From assembly GCF_003946485.1 (NCBI RefSeq), contig NZ_RHOJ01000008.1, positions 24,130 through 88,129 on the forward strand: 64,000 bases of DNA, written 5' to 3'. Numbering within the stretch: the stretch's first letter is position 1; every line of letters begins with the position of its first letter. Origin of the DNA: Lacticaseibacillus jixianensis (GTDB taxonomy: Bacteria; Bacillota; Bacilli; Lactobacillales; Lactobacillaceae). The notes under the pieces were generated by a model. It saw nothing but the letters and a program-made list of their open reading frames with translations, did not search any database and was not told the DNA's origin. Below, one piece after another: positions 25,959-33,598 of the stretch. Made by a program: the position numbers and the translations under genes.

Positions 25959-27119
25959 CTACTCTGCCCGCTGGTAGGCGACCTGGCCGTCTAGGTAGGT
26001 CGCCTGCAGCTGCAGGTGGTCGTCTAAAATCAGGTAATCCGCCGCCCGGCCCGGCAAAATGCTGCCGCACCGATCAGCGATCCCGCATGAGGCCGCCGGG
26101 GTCTGCGTCGCCATTTTCACAATGTCTGTCGGCGTTGCCGCTTCCCACCTCAGCAAGTTGACCAGCGCATCCTTCAGCTGCAAGACCGAACCGGCCAAGC
26201 TGTCCCCGTCCTTGAGGCGGGCCATCCCGTCTTTGACGTACACGGCAAACTCGCCCAGGGTGTAATCGCCATCCGGCATCATCCCGGCCCGCATGCAGTC
26301 CGTGATCAGTGCGACGTGCTCGGGCCCCACCAGCCTGATCAGCGTCTTGACCACCTCGGGGTGCACGTGGTGGCCGTCGCAGATCAGCTCATCGCAGACC
26401 CCTGCCAGCGCCATCGCCGCCCCGACCATGCCTGGCGCCCGGTGGCTGAGCGGGCTCATCCCGTTGAAGGTGTGGGTGAACACCGTGGCCCCGGCGTCAA
26501 CGCAAGCTTTGGCCTGAGCAAACGTCGCGTCGCTGTGGCCGAGCGCAACCACCGTGCTCGCGCTTGCCACGTGCTCGGCGAACGCTGCGGCACCGGCGCG
26601 TTCAGGGGCGATCGCGATTTTCCTGATGAGACCGTTTGCCGCCGCTTGCCACTGCTCAAACTCGGCCACGCTGGGATTCTTAAAGTACTTCGGGTTCTGG
26701 GCCCCCTTGTGCTTGGTCGTGAAGTACGGCCCTTCAAAATAGAGCCCCTGAATTTTCGCCCCGGGTTCTTCTCCGGCGTGAGCCGCAATCGTGGTGCAAA
26801 CATCCTTCAGCTGGGCAAACGAGCCCGTCAGCGTCGTCGGCAGCCAGCTGGTGACGCCCGCCTTGACCAAGTTGCGGCTCATTTCGGCGATCCCGGCCCA
26901 GTCGTTGTCCATCACATCGTGGCCGAGCAGGCCATGGATGTGGGTGTCGACCAGCCCCGGCGCGACCCACCGGCCCGGCAGTTCCACGACCTGACCAGTC
27001 GGCCGCGCGCCTTCCGGCAGGTACGCGCCGAACTTGCCGCCTGAGGTGATCTCCAGAAACCCGCCTACTTCCGTCGCGTGCGGCAGGAAAAACTTTGCTG
27101 CGTGAATGTACTCGCTCAT
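25959..27119 (-). CDS. gnbF: N-acetylgalactosamine-6-phosphate deacetylase (GnbF/AgaA, NagA family)
   Basis: A 386-residue amidohydrolase that removes acetate from N-acetylhexosamine-6-phosphate. Metal and substrate residues are visible: DTHIHG, Glu in FEGPYF, His in ALGHSDA, His in THTFNGMSPL and Asp in ALITDCM. Relatives include both NagA (GlcNAc-6-P) and AgaA (GalNAc-6-P); the operon argues for the GalNAc form. The ATG at 27119 is preceded by GGGGGGAACTGAA, while an ATG five codons upstream merges with that site. It is 18 bp behind the isomerase gene. Confidence 0.9.
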   Translation of the reverse strand: MSEYIHAAKFFLPHATEVGGFLEITSGGKFGAYLPEGARPTGQVVELPGRWVAPGLVDTHIHGLLGHDVMDNDWAGIAEMSRNLVKAGVTSWLPTTLTGSFAQLKDVCTTIAAHAGEEPGAKIQGLYFEGPYFTTKHKGAQNPKYFKNPSVAEFEQWQAAANGLIRKIAIAPERAGAAAFAEHVASASTVVALGHSDATFAQAKACVDAGATVFTHTFNGMSPLSHRAPGMVGAAMALAGVCDELICDGHHVHPEVVKTLIRLVGPEHVALITDCMRAGMMPDGDYTLGEFAVYVKDGMARLKDGDSLAGSVLQLKDALVNLLRWEAATPTDIVKMATQTPAASCGIADRCGSILPGRAADYLILDDHLQLQATYLDGQVAYQRAE

Positions 27120-27137
27120 TTCAGTTCCCCCCATGGC

Positions 27138-28319
27138 TTAATTGGTCGCCGGAAAATCGTGCAGGATCACGCCTTTGACCACCCGATTCACCGTCCCGGT
27201 TGGAGAGGGCGTGTCCGGCAGATTGCCGATCTTCACTGAGGCCAGCAGCGCCAGCATCTGGGCGAAGATGAGGTCAGGCAGCGCCTGGTACGCATCGGGC
27301 AAGGCCGGGTCACCATGGTCAAAGGAGAACGCGGTGCCGGAGAAGTTCTCAGCTTGTCGCGTCCCGATGGCCAAGACGGTCTCGGCGATGCCGTCGCCTT
27401 TGATCTCCTCCAGCACGTCAAGGTCGTACTGGCGGGTGTAGGCATCGTTGCTGAGAAAATCAAACAGAAGCGTCTTACCGTTCACAAAGCTCTTCGGCCC
27501 GTGCCGGAACCCCATCGAGGTGTCAAACATCGTGGCAAAGCGCCCAGCGGTCAGCTCAAGCACCTTCAGCTGCGCCTCACGGGTCAGCCCGCCCAGACTG
27601 CCGCTGCCGAGGTAAACGATCCGCTCGAAGTCCTGATCAACGACGGCCTGGACCGCTTCTTCACGCGCCAGCGCTTCGTGCCCCATCGCCGCAATCGTCT
27701 GGACCCACTGCCGCTTTGCTTCCAGGGAAGCGGTGTCAAATACCAGCAGCGCACTCAGCAGCATGCAGGAGAAACTACCAGTCATGGCAAAGCCCTTGTC
27801 GTTGGACCGGGCCGGCTGCATCAGCAGCAAGGTTTGCGGCTCCGTTTTGGCCTTCTCTGCCAGTCGGCCGTCCGGCGCACAGGTAATGCTGAGCTGGTGG
27901 AGGTTTGAAACCAGCTGCTCGGCCAGCTCGACCGTCTTCAGGCTCTCCGGCGAATTCCCGCTTCTGGCAAAAGAAACCAGCAGCGTCGGCGTATCCGCCT
28001 TGAGAAAATCCGTCGGGGCGGAGACGATGTCCGTCGTGCCAATGGACTCAAAGCTAAACTTGGTCCGGTCGCCATGGGCCTGCAGGTACGGTGCCGCAGT
28101 ATCCCCAACGTACTGAGAGCTCCCGGCACCGGCGAAGATCACCCGCACCACCTGGCCGGCCGCCGCTGCTTCGACCTGCTTCAGGAAAGCGGTAATAGCT
28201 TGCTGCTCGCGCTCATAGTTCGTGAACGCTTCCTGCCACAACTCCGGCTCCTGCTTGATCTCCGCCGTCGTGATCTGGGCGCCTAATTTCGTGAGTGCTT
28301 CTGTAGTGAGTTCAAACAA
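27138..28319 (-). CDS. gnbE: SIS-domain galactosamine-6-phosphate isomerase/deaminase (GnbE/AgaS)
   Basis: A 393-residue protein with two SIS domains. FAGAGSSQYVGD and LLVSFARSGNSPES mark the first phosphosugar site; LGSGSLGGLTREAQLK and GFRHGPKSF mark the second. AgaS-type enzymes deaminate galactosamine-6-P to tagatose-6-P and ammonia, which links GnbF to the LacD aldolase encoded at the operon end. Initiation is read as TTG at 28319, eight bases after GGAGG; no ATG with a site is available near the domain start. It lies 25 bases after the regulator. Confidence 0.92.
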   Translation of the reverse strand: MFELTTEALTKLGAQITTAEIKQEPELWQEAFTNYEREQQAITAFLKQVEAAAAGQVVRVIFAGAGSSQYVGDTAAPYLQAHGDRTKFSFESIGTTDIVSAPTDFLKADTPTLLVSFARSGNSPESLKTVELAEQLVSNLHQLSITCAPDGRLAEKAKTEPQTLLLMQPARSNDKGFAMTGSFSCMLLSALLVFDTASLEAKRQWVQTIAAMGHEALAREEAVQAVVDQDFERIVYLGSGSLGGLTREAQLKVLELTAGRFATMFDTSMGFRHGPKSFVNGKTLLFDFLSNDAYTRQYDLDVLEEIKGDGIAETVLAIGTRQAENFSGTAFSFDHGDPALPDAYQALPDLIFAQMLALLASVKIGNLPDTPSPTGTVNRVVKGVILHDFPATN

Positions 28320-28344
28320 TCTTGTCCCCTCCAATAGTTGACTG

Positions 28345-29061
28345 TTAATGATTAACGTGATGAACGTGGTAAACGAACTTATCGGCGCGCGCAACGCTTT
28401 CGGTGTACTCAATGATCTCGCCTGTGTCCGTGAAGGTCGTGCGCTGGATCTTCAAACAGGGTGAATTGAGCCCAACTGCCAGCAGTGCAGCATCTTCGGC
28501 CGCCATCAGATCCGCGTAGAAGGATTCATCCACCGACGCAATGCGGATCCCATAATGGTGTGCAAACAAGTCGTACAGCGCAGTGCCTTGCAAAAGTTTG
28601 ACGTCAAACCCTGGGAGTAAGGCCGCCGGTAAGTAGCTCCGCTCGACCATCAGCGGCTGCCGATCAGCCAGCCTCAGTCGGTCGAGCACGAACACTGCCG
28701 CACCGTGGTTGACCTCCAAGCGGTCGGCCACGTGAGGAGAGGCTGGGACCCGTTTAAAGCCCTCCACGCGGCTTTCCGGATGGCGGTTCATCGCCCCCAT
28801 CTGCCTGGTGAAACTAAATGAACCCGCGACGTCGATTCGATTCTCCAACCGCTCGGCCACAAACGTGCCCTTCCCCGTACTGCGATAGATCAAGCCGCGC
28901 AGAAACAGTTGGTTCAGCGCCGCTCGCACCGTATTGCGGCTCACGTGGTACTGCTCGCTGATCGAGCGCTCCGAGGGCAGTTTGTCGTTTGGCTTCAACT
29001 GCTGCTTGATCAACTGCTCAAGTTCCGCCGTTAATTTCTCGGCCAGCGATATTCGCCCCAT
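28345..29061 (-). CDS. gnbR: GntR-family (HutC/UTRA) regulator of the gnb operon
   Basis: A 238-residue regulator with an N-terminal GntR winged helix (KLPSERSISEQYHVSRNTVRAAL...GLIYRSTGKGTFVA) and a C-terminal UTRA sugar-phosphate-binding domain (about 85-235). It is the first gene of the operon and should repress it until a phosphorylated hexosamine binds. GGAGGTGATCGC precedes the ATG at 29061. A candidate operator palindrome lies upstream at 29221-29237. The gene name is inferred from operon order. Confidence 0.92.
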   Translation of the reverse strand: MGRISLAEKLTAELEQLIKQQLKPNDKLPSERSISEQYHVSRNTVRAALNQLFLRGLIYRSTGKGTFVAERLENRIDVAGSFSFTRQMGAMNRHPESRVEGFKRVPASPHVADRLEVNHGAAVFVLDRLRLADRQPLMVERSYLPAALLPGFDVKLLQGTALYDLFAHHYGIRIASVDESFYADLMAAEDAALLAVGLNSPCLKIQRTTFTDTGEIIEYTESVARADKFVYHVHHVNH

Positions 29062-29424
29062 GCGATCACCTCCTGTGGTCCCTACCACGCGAACTTAAGC
29101 CCTAATGAAACCGCCGTCAAACAAGAACCCTCGAATTTCAGCATGATATTTTCGTTTTTTAATTCATTTGCCATAAAGTGCCCTTTTAAAACTGAATTTG
29201 GCTAGTTGTGGGCTTTAAATATGGTACCAGGTACTATAATTGGTCCCCTATATAACAATCATAATTATGAATATTAGTTATTTAATTTGACGTGCTGTTT
29301 TCCGTGTGGGCAATCTAATCAGCCAGTCGGCAAAGCAGCTTGCCCGTTAAAGAACAGGTGAATCACCCCCCCAACGGTTGCAAAATACAAACACATGTTC
29401 GATAATCTTGATGAGGTGATCATC
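29062..29424. promoter_or_regulatory. AT-rich control region of the gnb operon with a palindromic operator candidate
   Basis: This 363-bp gap is markedly richer in A and T than its surroundings. The palindrome GTACC-A-GGTAC (29224-29234, within 29221-29237) overlaps a minus-strand TATAGT (29238-29233) that could be the -10 box; a weak TGATTG is 17 bp further upstream. HutC-type regulators bind such short palindromes, so GnbR is the likely ligand. The plus-strand side contains only the ribosome binding site of the next gene. Confidence 0.5.
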
Positions 29425-29769
29425 ATGGCTGTTGCCCAGGATGTACGGATTTTAAATGAGCGGATCGACGCCGCATTCCGCCGGCGCCACCAGACTCGCT
29501 ACGTCCTGATGGCCAGCAAGGAGCCTGACGGGACCATTTCGTTTTTCATGAACATCTCGCCTAAGGACCGGCGGCGCCGCTCAGTGCCGCTCCACAGCCT
29601 GAAAACTGCCGATCTGACCTACTTTGAGCAGGTCATTGCGGGGATTCAGCGCCACACCCACCTGTCGATCGACTACTGCGGGTTTGGCCCCAAGGACTAC
29701 TGGCCCCAGTCCGGCCGACGCATCGAGTCCAAGCCGCATCACCTTGAACACAGCGCGTTTGACTGGTGA
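29425..29769 (+). CDS. Conserved-looking hypothetical protein
   Basis: A 114-residue soluble, basic protein; I do not recognise the family. It has an N-terminal helix rich in charged residues (RILNERIDAAFRRRHQTRYVLM), a probable beta-hairpin SFFMNISP, then RRRRS and a C-terminal histidine-rich tail. GAGGTG lies ten bases before the ATG at 29425, and codon use matches its neighbours, which supports a real gene. It stands alone between divergent gnbR and the type B hairpin repeat, with no terminator of its own visible. Confidence 0.6.
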   Translation: MAVAQDVRILNERIDAAFRRRHQTRYVLMASKEPDGTISFFMNISPKDRRRRSVPLHSLKTADLTYFEQVIAGIQRHTHLSIDYCGFGPKDYWPQSGRRIESKPHHLEHSAFDW

Positions 29770-29848
29770 TCGGGCGAGCGAGGGTTGCCACCACTGCATG
29801 GCCGTCTGCGGCTTGCTTTGCGCGAACAGGATGACGGGCGGAGTCCCC

Positions 29849-29975
29849 TAATCGGGCTGCAGGGCCGCAACGGGGAAGTGGGTAGCTACGCCCAGGGCCT
29901 CGCCGGCAAAAAACGCCAGCAATGCCCTGGGCTAGGCTACCCATTCCCCTAAGTACGCGGCCCCTTCGCACCTTA
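29849..29975 (+). repeat. Full copy (type B) of the ~125-bp hairpin repeat
   Basis: It begins TAATCGGG and ends CACCTTAC. The outer stem is GGGCCGC (29862-29868) with GCGGCCC (29957-29963). The second stem is GGGGAAGTGGGTAGC (29872-29886) with GCTACCCATTCCCC (29936-29949), and inside it GCCCAGGGC pairs with GCCCTGGGC. It abuts the T-tract (A-run on plus) of the response regulator terminator. Confidence 0.88.
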
Positions 29976-29976
29976 C

Positions 29977-30012
29977 AAAAAAAGGAGCATCGCCGCGTTG
30001 GGCAACACTCCT
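29977..30012 (-). terminator. Terminator of the orphan response regulator gene
   Basis: AGGAG..GC/GC..CTCCT stem with several G-U pairs and T7 on the minus strand, 22 bases after the stop. Confidence 0.8.
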
Positions 30013-30033
30013 GGTTTCATTAACCGTTATTCG

Positions 30034-31650
30034 TTATGACTTGCTTCCTGATACCTGCGCCAATCCACTCCGGTACTGCGTCGGGGAACTGCCGAAATGC
30101 TTTTTGAAGACGGAACTGAAGTAGTTCGGATCTGCGTACCCGACCTGATGGCCGATCGCCTGGCTCTTTTCGGTCGTCTCCAGCAGCAGCCGCGCCGCGC
30201 GATCCATCCGAAAATCCGTGAGGTACGTAATGAACGACTGCCCCACCTCCCGCTTAAACAAGGTGGAGAAATACGAGTTAGACACCCCCAGCGCATGGCA
30301 GACATCGTTGAGCGAGAGCTGCTCATCGCTGAAATGGGCACGGACAAAGTCCTTCGCGCTTTGGATCAGCATGGTGGACGAGTTATCACGGGCGGCAGCC
30401 AGCCGCCGGTTCAACGTCGTGCAGAGGTCAAGCAGCCATTCGCGCAGGGTCTGCGGGGACAGTTCTGGCAACCCGGCATAAAGCTCCTTAACGTTGTCCG
30501 TCAGCTCTGGCAGGTGCAAATGGTTATTGACCGCAAACCGGAACAACGCAGAGATCAAATCGTTGATGATGACGGTGTGATGCGCCATACAGGTGGCCGT
30601 CTGGTTGATGTTCTCAAGGTACTCGTCAACTGCCGCGGCAATTGCTTCGTCAGAGCCGGCATGCACGACCTTGAACAGCTGCGACAGCGCCGCATCGGAT
30701 AACGGGGTGAAATCGGTGATCTCCGTAGGCGCGATTTCCCGAATGTTGATCACCTTGCTGGCGCCGTAGAGACTGCGGTAAGATACCGCCGTGCGCGCCC
30801 CTTGGTAGGCCCGCGGCAGTTCCAACAAGTCATCGATCACCGCGCCGACGCCGATCGTGATCACCGCCCCGAGTTGATTTTTGACCAGCTTGCAGAAGCG
30901 ATCGGCGTTATCGGTCACGGCTGCGGATTCTGCCTCGTCTGGCAGCTGAATCACCATGACGTTGTTGCGCAAATAAGTGAAGGTCACAAGCGAATATAGC
31001 GCACCAAAAAAGTCCCCCGCCTGCTTATCGACCTGCGCTTGCAGCGCCAGTCCGTCCATCCTTGCTGGTACCTGCGCCGCTGAAGTATGCAGGACTAAAC
31101 AGACGTAGTAAGGACCACTCAGTGCCACCTGATAGTCATGCAGGTAGGCCTCCAGCGTCTGCCGCTCCACTTGACCATCCACTAGCGCGGCGTAAAAGTT
31201 AGCCTGCATCAAAGGCAGCGAATCCCGGTAATACTGCTGCATGGCGCGCCAGTTCTGCGCCGTGTTGCGCCGCTGATTCAGCCGCTGGCACAGCCTGGCA
31301 AAGGCGCGGTGCACCTCGCCCGCATCCGCGGGCAGGCTGAGGTAATCCGTGACCCCAAGGCGCAGCGCCGCTTGGGCACACTCAAAATCGGCGCAGTCCG
31401 TCAAAATGACGAACTCCGTTTCCGGTGAAATGGCTTTGCCGCGGCGGACCAAGTCCAACCCATCGACATCGGCGACCCTCACCTCGGTCAGTACCACATC
31501 TGGCCGCGCCGATTGAATCATCTTTAGCGCCGACGCGGTCGAAAAGACGGTGCCGATCACGCTGAAGCCAAGTCCTTCCCACTGGACTGTCTCCTTCAAG
31601 CCCGAGGCAACCGCCGCGTCTTGCACAAATAGTACGCTGTACTTCCCCAT
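30034..31650 (-). CDS. AraC-type response regulator with degenerate receiver (YesN-like)
   Basis: A 538-residue regulator with an N-terminal CheY-like domain (1-120), a ~280-residue middle region and a C-terminal AraC double helix-turn-helix (about 430-530: LNDVCHALGVSNSYFSTLFKREVGQSF, IGHQVGYADPNYFSSVFKKHFG). Key receiver residues are replaced: Gln10 stands in the acidic pocket, Glu56 replaces the phospho-acceptor Asp (LTEVRVADVDG) and Leu106 replaces the invariant Lys (DYLSLP). It is therefore unlikely to be phosphorylated normally. No kinase gene adjoins. It lies just behind the mgl transporter genes with its own cre-controlled promoter. The ATG at 31650 is seven bases after AGGAG. Confidence 0.88.
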   Translation of the reverse strand: MGKYSVLFVQDAAVASGLKETVQWEGLGFSVIGTVFSTASALKMIQSARPDVVLTEVRVADVDGLDLVRRGKAISPETEFVILTDCADFECAQAALRLGVTDYLSLPADAGEVHRAFARLCQRLNQRRNTAQNWRAMQQYYRDSLPLMQANFYAALVDGQVERQTLEAYLHDYQVALSGPYYVCLVLHTSAAQVPARMDGLALQAQVDKQAGDFFGALYSLVTFTYLRNNVMVIQLPDEAESAAVTDNADRFCKLVKNQLGAVITIGVGAVIDDLLELPRAYQGARTAVSYRSLYGASKVINIREIAPTEITDFTPLSDAALSQLFKVVHAGSDEAIAAAVDEYLENINQTATCMAHHTVIINDLISALFRFAVNNHLHLPELTDNVKELYAGLPELSPQTLREWLLDLCTTLNRRLAAARDNSSTMLIQSAKDFVRAHFSDEQLSLNDVCHALGVSNSYFSTLFKREVGQSFITYLTDFRMDRAARLLLETTEKSQAIGHQVGYADPNYFSSVFKKHFGSSPTQYRSGLAQVSGSKS

Positions 31651-31727
31651 CGTCATGCTCCTGTCTGGTCCTCAACCCAATGTAATCGCATTTACTAAAA
31701 CACACAGCGCCTTTATCAATCGATTTT

Positions 31728-31755
31728 AGTATATCATGCAAGCGCTTAACTTCAA
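31728..31755 (-). promoter_or_regulatory. Promoter of the orphan response regulator with a cre site in the spacer
   Basis: Minus strand TTGAAG (31755-31750) and TATACT (31733-31728) are 16 bp apart. TTAAGCGCTTGCA, a CcpA cre-like palindrome (plus strand 31737-31750), fills the spacer, so CcpA binding would block RNA polymerase when preferred sugars are present. Confidence 0.7.
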
Positions 31756-31836
31756 TCAAAAGCACTTCCCTTAAGATTATATTCTCGTGGCATAATCATT
31801 AGGATATCATCATCAATGGCAGCCGCTCGATCCATT

Positions 31837-31869
31837 AAAAAAGCCGCGGCCCTGATTGCAGGCCGCGGC
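31837..31869 (-). terminator. Terminator of the mglBAC operon
   Basis: GCCGCGGCC pairs with GGCCGCGGC, then T6 on the minus strand, about 65 bases after the mglC stop. Confidence 0.92.
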
Positions 31870-31935
31870 AACTCAACAAAGTGCACCGGCGATGATCAAG
31901 TCGCCGCCGAGTTAGTGATCAAGACTAATGCCACG

Positions 31936-33585
31936 TCACTTCTTCTGGACGTACTTCAGGGAATCAAGGGTCACCGCGACCAGAATGATGATCCCGGAGA
32001 AGACAAACTGCAGGTTCGTATCGATCCCGAGGATGGTCAGCGCGTAGGTCAACGCGGTGAAAATGGTGACCCCGACAACGACCCCGGAGATTTTACCAAT
32101 CCCACCGGTGAAGGAAACCCCACCGACCACGCAGGCCGCGATGGCGTTCATTTCCCAGCCTTGCCCGTACGCCGCGGACCCTGACCCGACCATGCGGGCA
32201 CATTCAAGCCACGACCCAAAGCCATACAGGACCCCGGCCAGCACGAAGGCGCCCAGGGTGACGGCGAAGACGGAGATCCCGGAAACGGAAGCGGCTTCGG
32301 GGTTGCCCCCAACCGCGTACAGGTTCTTACCAAAACGCGTCTTGTTCCAGATAAACCAGACGATGGCAATCGCCGCGATCGCCCAGATGATGATGGATGG
32401 GAAGCCGCCGATCTGCGGGATGATCATCCCTGGAATGGCCGGATCGATCGCCCCGAAAGACACCCCTTTGGTCGCGTAGGTGACCAAGCCGAAGATGATC
32501 AGCGTGTTGGCCATGGTTGAAATGAACGGGTGCATCCCAAACCGGGCGGTGAAGAACCCGGCAATCGCGCTCAGCACGGTCGACAGGACAATGCAGACGG
32601 CCAATGCCAGAATGACACGCGGCCACAGGCCCATTTTGGAAAAGTCGAAGAGGTGGCCGAACACCTCCCCAGTGTTGGGGCCTTGGTGCATGATGATGGT
32701 GGAGGCGGTCATCCCCATCCCGACCATCCGGCCGATGGACAGGTCGGTCCCAGTCAGCAGGATGAGCCCTGCCACCCCGAGGGCCAGGAACATCTGCGGC
32801 GAAGCCTGTTGCAGGATGTTCAGGATGTTATTGTAGGTCAACAGGGACGTCCCTTTGATGATCGGCGTGATGATTGCCAAGATGATGAAGACCACGATGA
32901 TGGCAAAGTACAGCCCGTTGCGCAGCAGGAAGTCGCGGCGGTTAAATGTGTACTTGTAGTTCTCCCACTTTTGCTTCATCTCCTCGGCGAAGGTAAACTT
33001 CGACATCCGCAGCAGATCAAGCAAATGGTACTGGTAGTTGAACGCTTCGTGCTGGCGATCCTTGATCTGACTCTGCCGCGCCTGGAGCGTGACCTTGGCG
33101 TCGAACAGTTTGTTCTTGTGGACGTAATTTTCTTCCTTGATCTCACTGCGATCAGACAGCTTGGCCACCGTCGCCTTGTGCTCGCTTTCCAGCTTGGCGA
33201 CCTGCTCATCGTAGGCCTTCTTGGCGATCACCTTTTCCTCGGCGCAGCTGGCAGCGACCGGCTGGTAGTACTCTTGCTCAAAGTGTTCTTTGAGGTACGC
33301 CTCGGCCTGGGCAATCAGTTTGCTGACCTGATCTTTGTTGGCCGCCTCGACCTGCTTGGCCCCGACCAGCGCCTGTTTATCCGCCTCAATGCCGGCCTCG
33401 CGCTCGGCCTTGCTCAGGCTCTTGTCCCGCTTCATGGCCTCAATGTGACTGTTTAAACTGATGACCCGATCGGTCCCGTCCTTGCGCAGGTCATTGATCT
33501 GGGCTTGGATCTTGCCCACTGCCTCATCGATCGGCTTGCGCAGGGCTGCTTCGGCCTGCGCGGTTAACACTTTACTTTCTGCCAT
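31936..33585 (-). CDS. mglC: Galactose/methyl-galactoside ABC permease (MglC) with long N-terminal helical domain
   Basis: A 549-residue protein. The C-terminal ~330 residues are a CUT2-family permease with about ten helices and typical motifs GLILLTGTDLSIGRMVG, AGFFTARFGMHPFISTMA and GGNPEAASVSGI. It pairs with MglA and the binding protein MglB to import galactose or galactosides. The first ~220 residues are hydrophilic, Lys/Glu/Gln/Ala-rich and almost Pro-free, so they should form long helices or a coiled coil on the cytoplasmic side. Most MglC proteins are ~330-340 residues and lack this part. It follows mglA by 13 bases. Confidence 0.92.
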   Translation of the reverse strand: MAESKVLTAQAEAALRKPIDEAVGKIQAQINDLRKDGTDRVISLNSHIEAMKRDKSLSKAEREAGIEADKQALVGAKQVEAANKDQVSKLIAQAEAYLKEHFEQEYYQPVAASCAEEKVIAKKAYDEQVAKLESEHKATVAKLSDRSEIKEENYVHKNKLFDAKVTLQARQSQIKDRQHEAFNYQYHLLDLLRMSKFTFAEEMKQKWENYKYTFNRRDFLLRNGLYFAIIVVFIILAIITPIIKGTSLLTYNNILNILQQASPQMFLALGVAGLILLTGTDLSIGRMVGMGMTASTIIMHQGPNTGEVFGHLFDFSKMGLWPRVILALAVCIVLSTVLSAIAGFFTARFGMHPFISTMANTLIIFGLVTYATKGVSFGAIDPAIPGMIIPQIGGFPSIIIWAIAAIAIVWFIWNKTRFGKNLYAVGGNPEAASVSGISVFAVTLGAFVLAGVLYGFGSWLECARMVGSGSAAYGQGWEMNAIAACVVGGVSFTGGIGKISGVVVGVTIFTALTYALTILGIDTNLQFVFSGIIILVAVTLDSLKYVQKK

Positions 33586-33598
33586 GTGTGTCTCCCCC

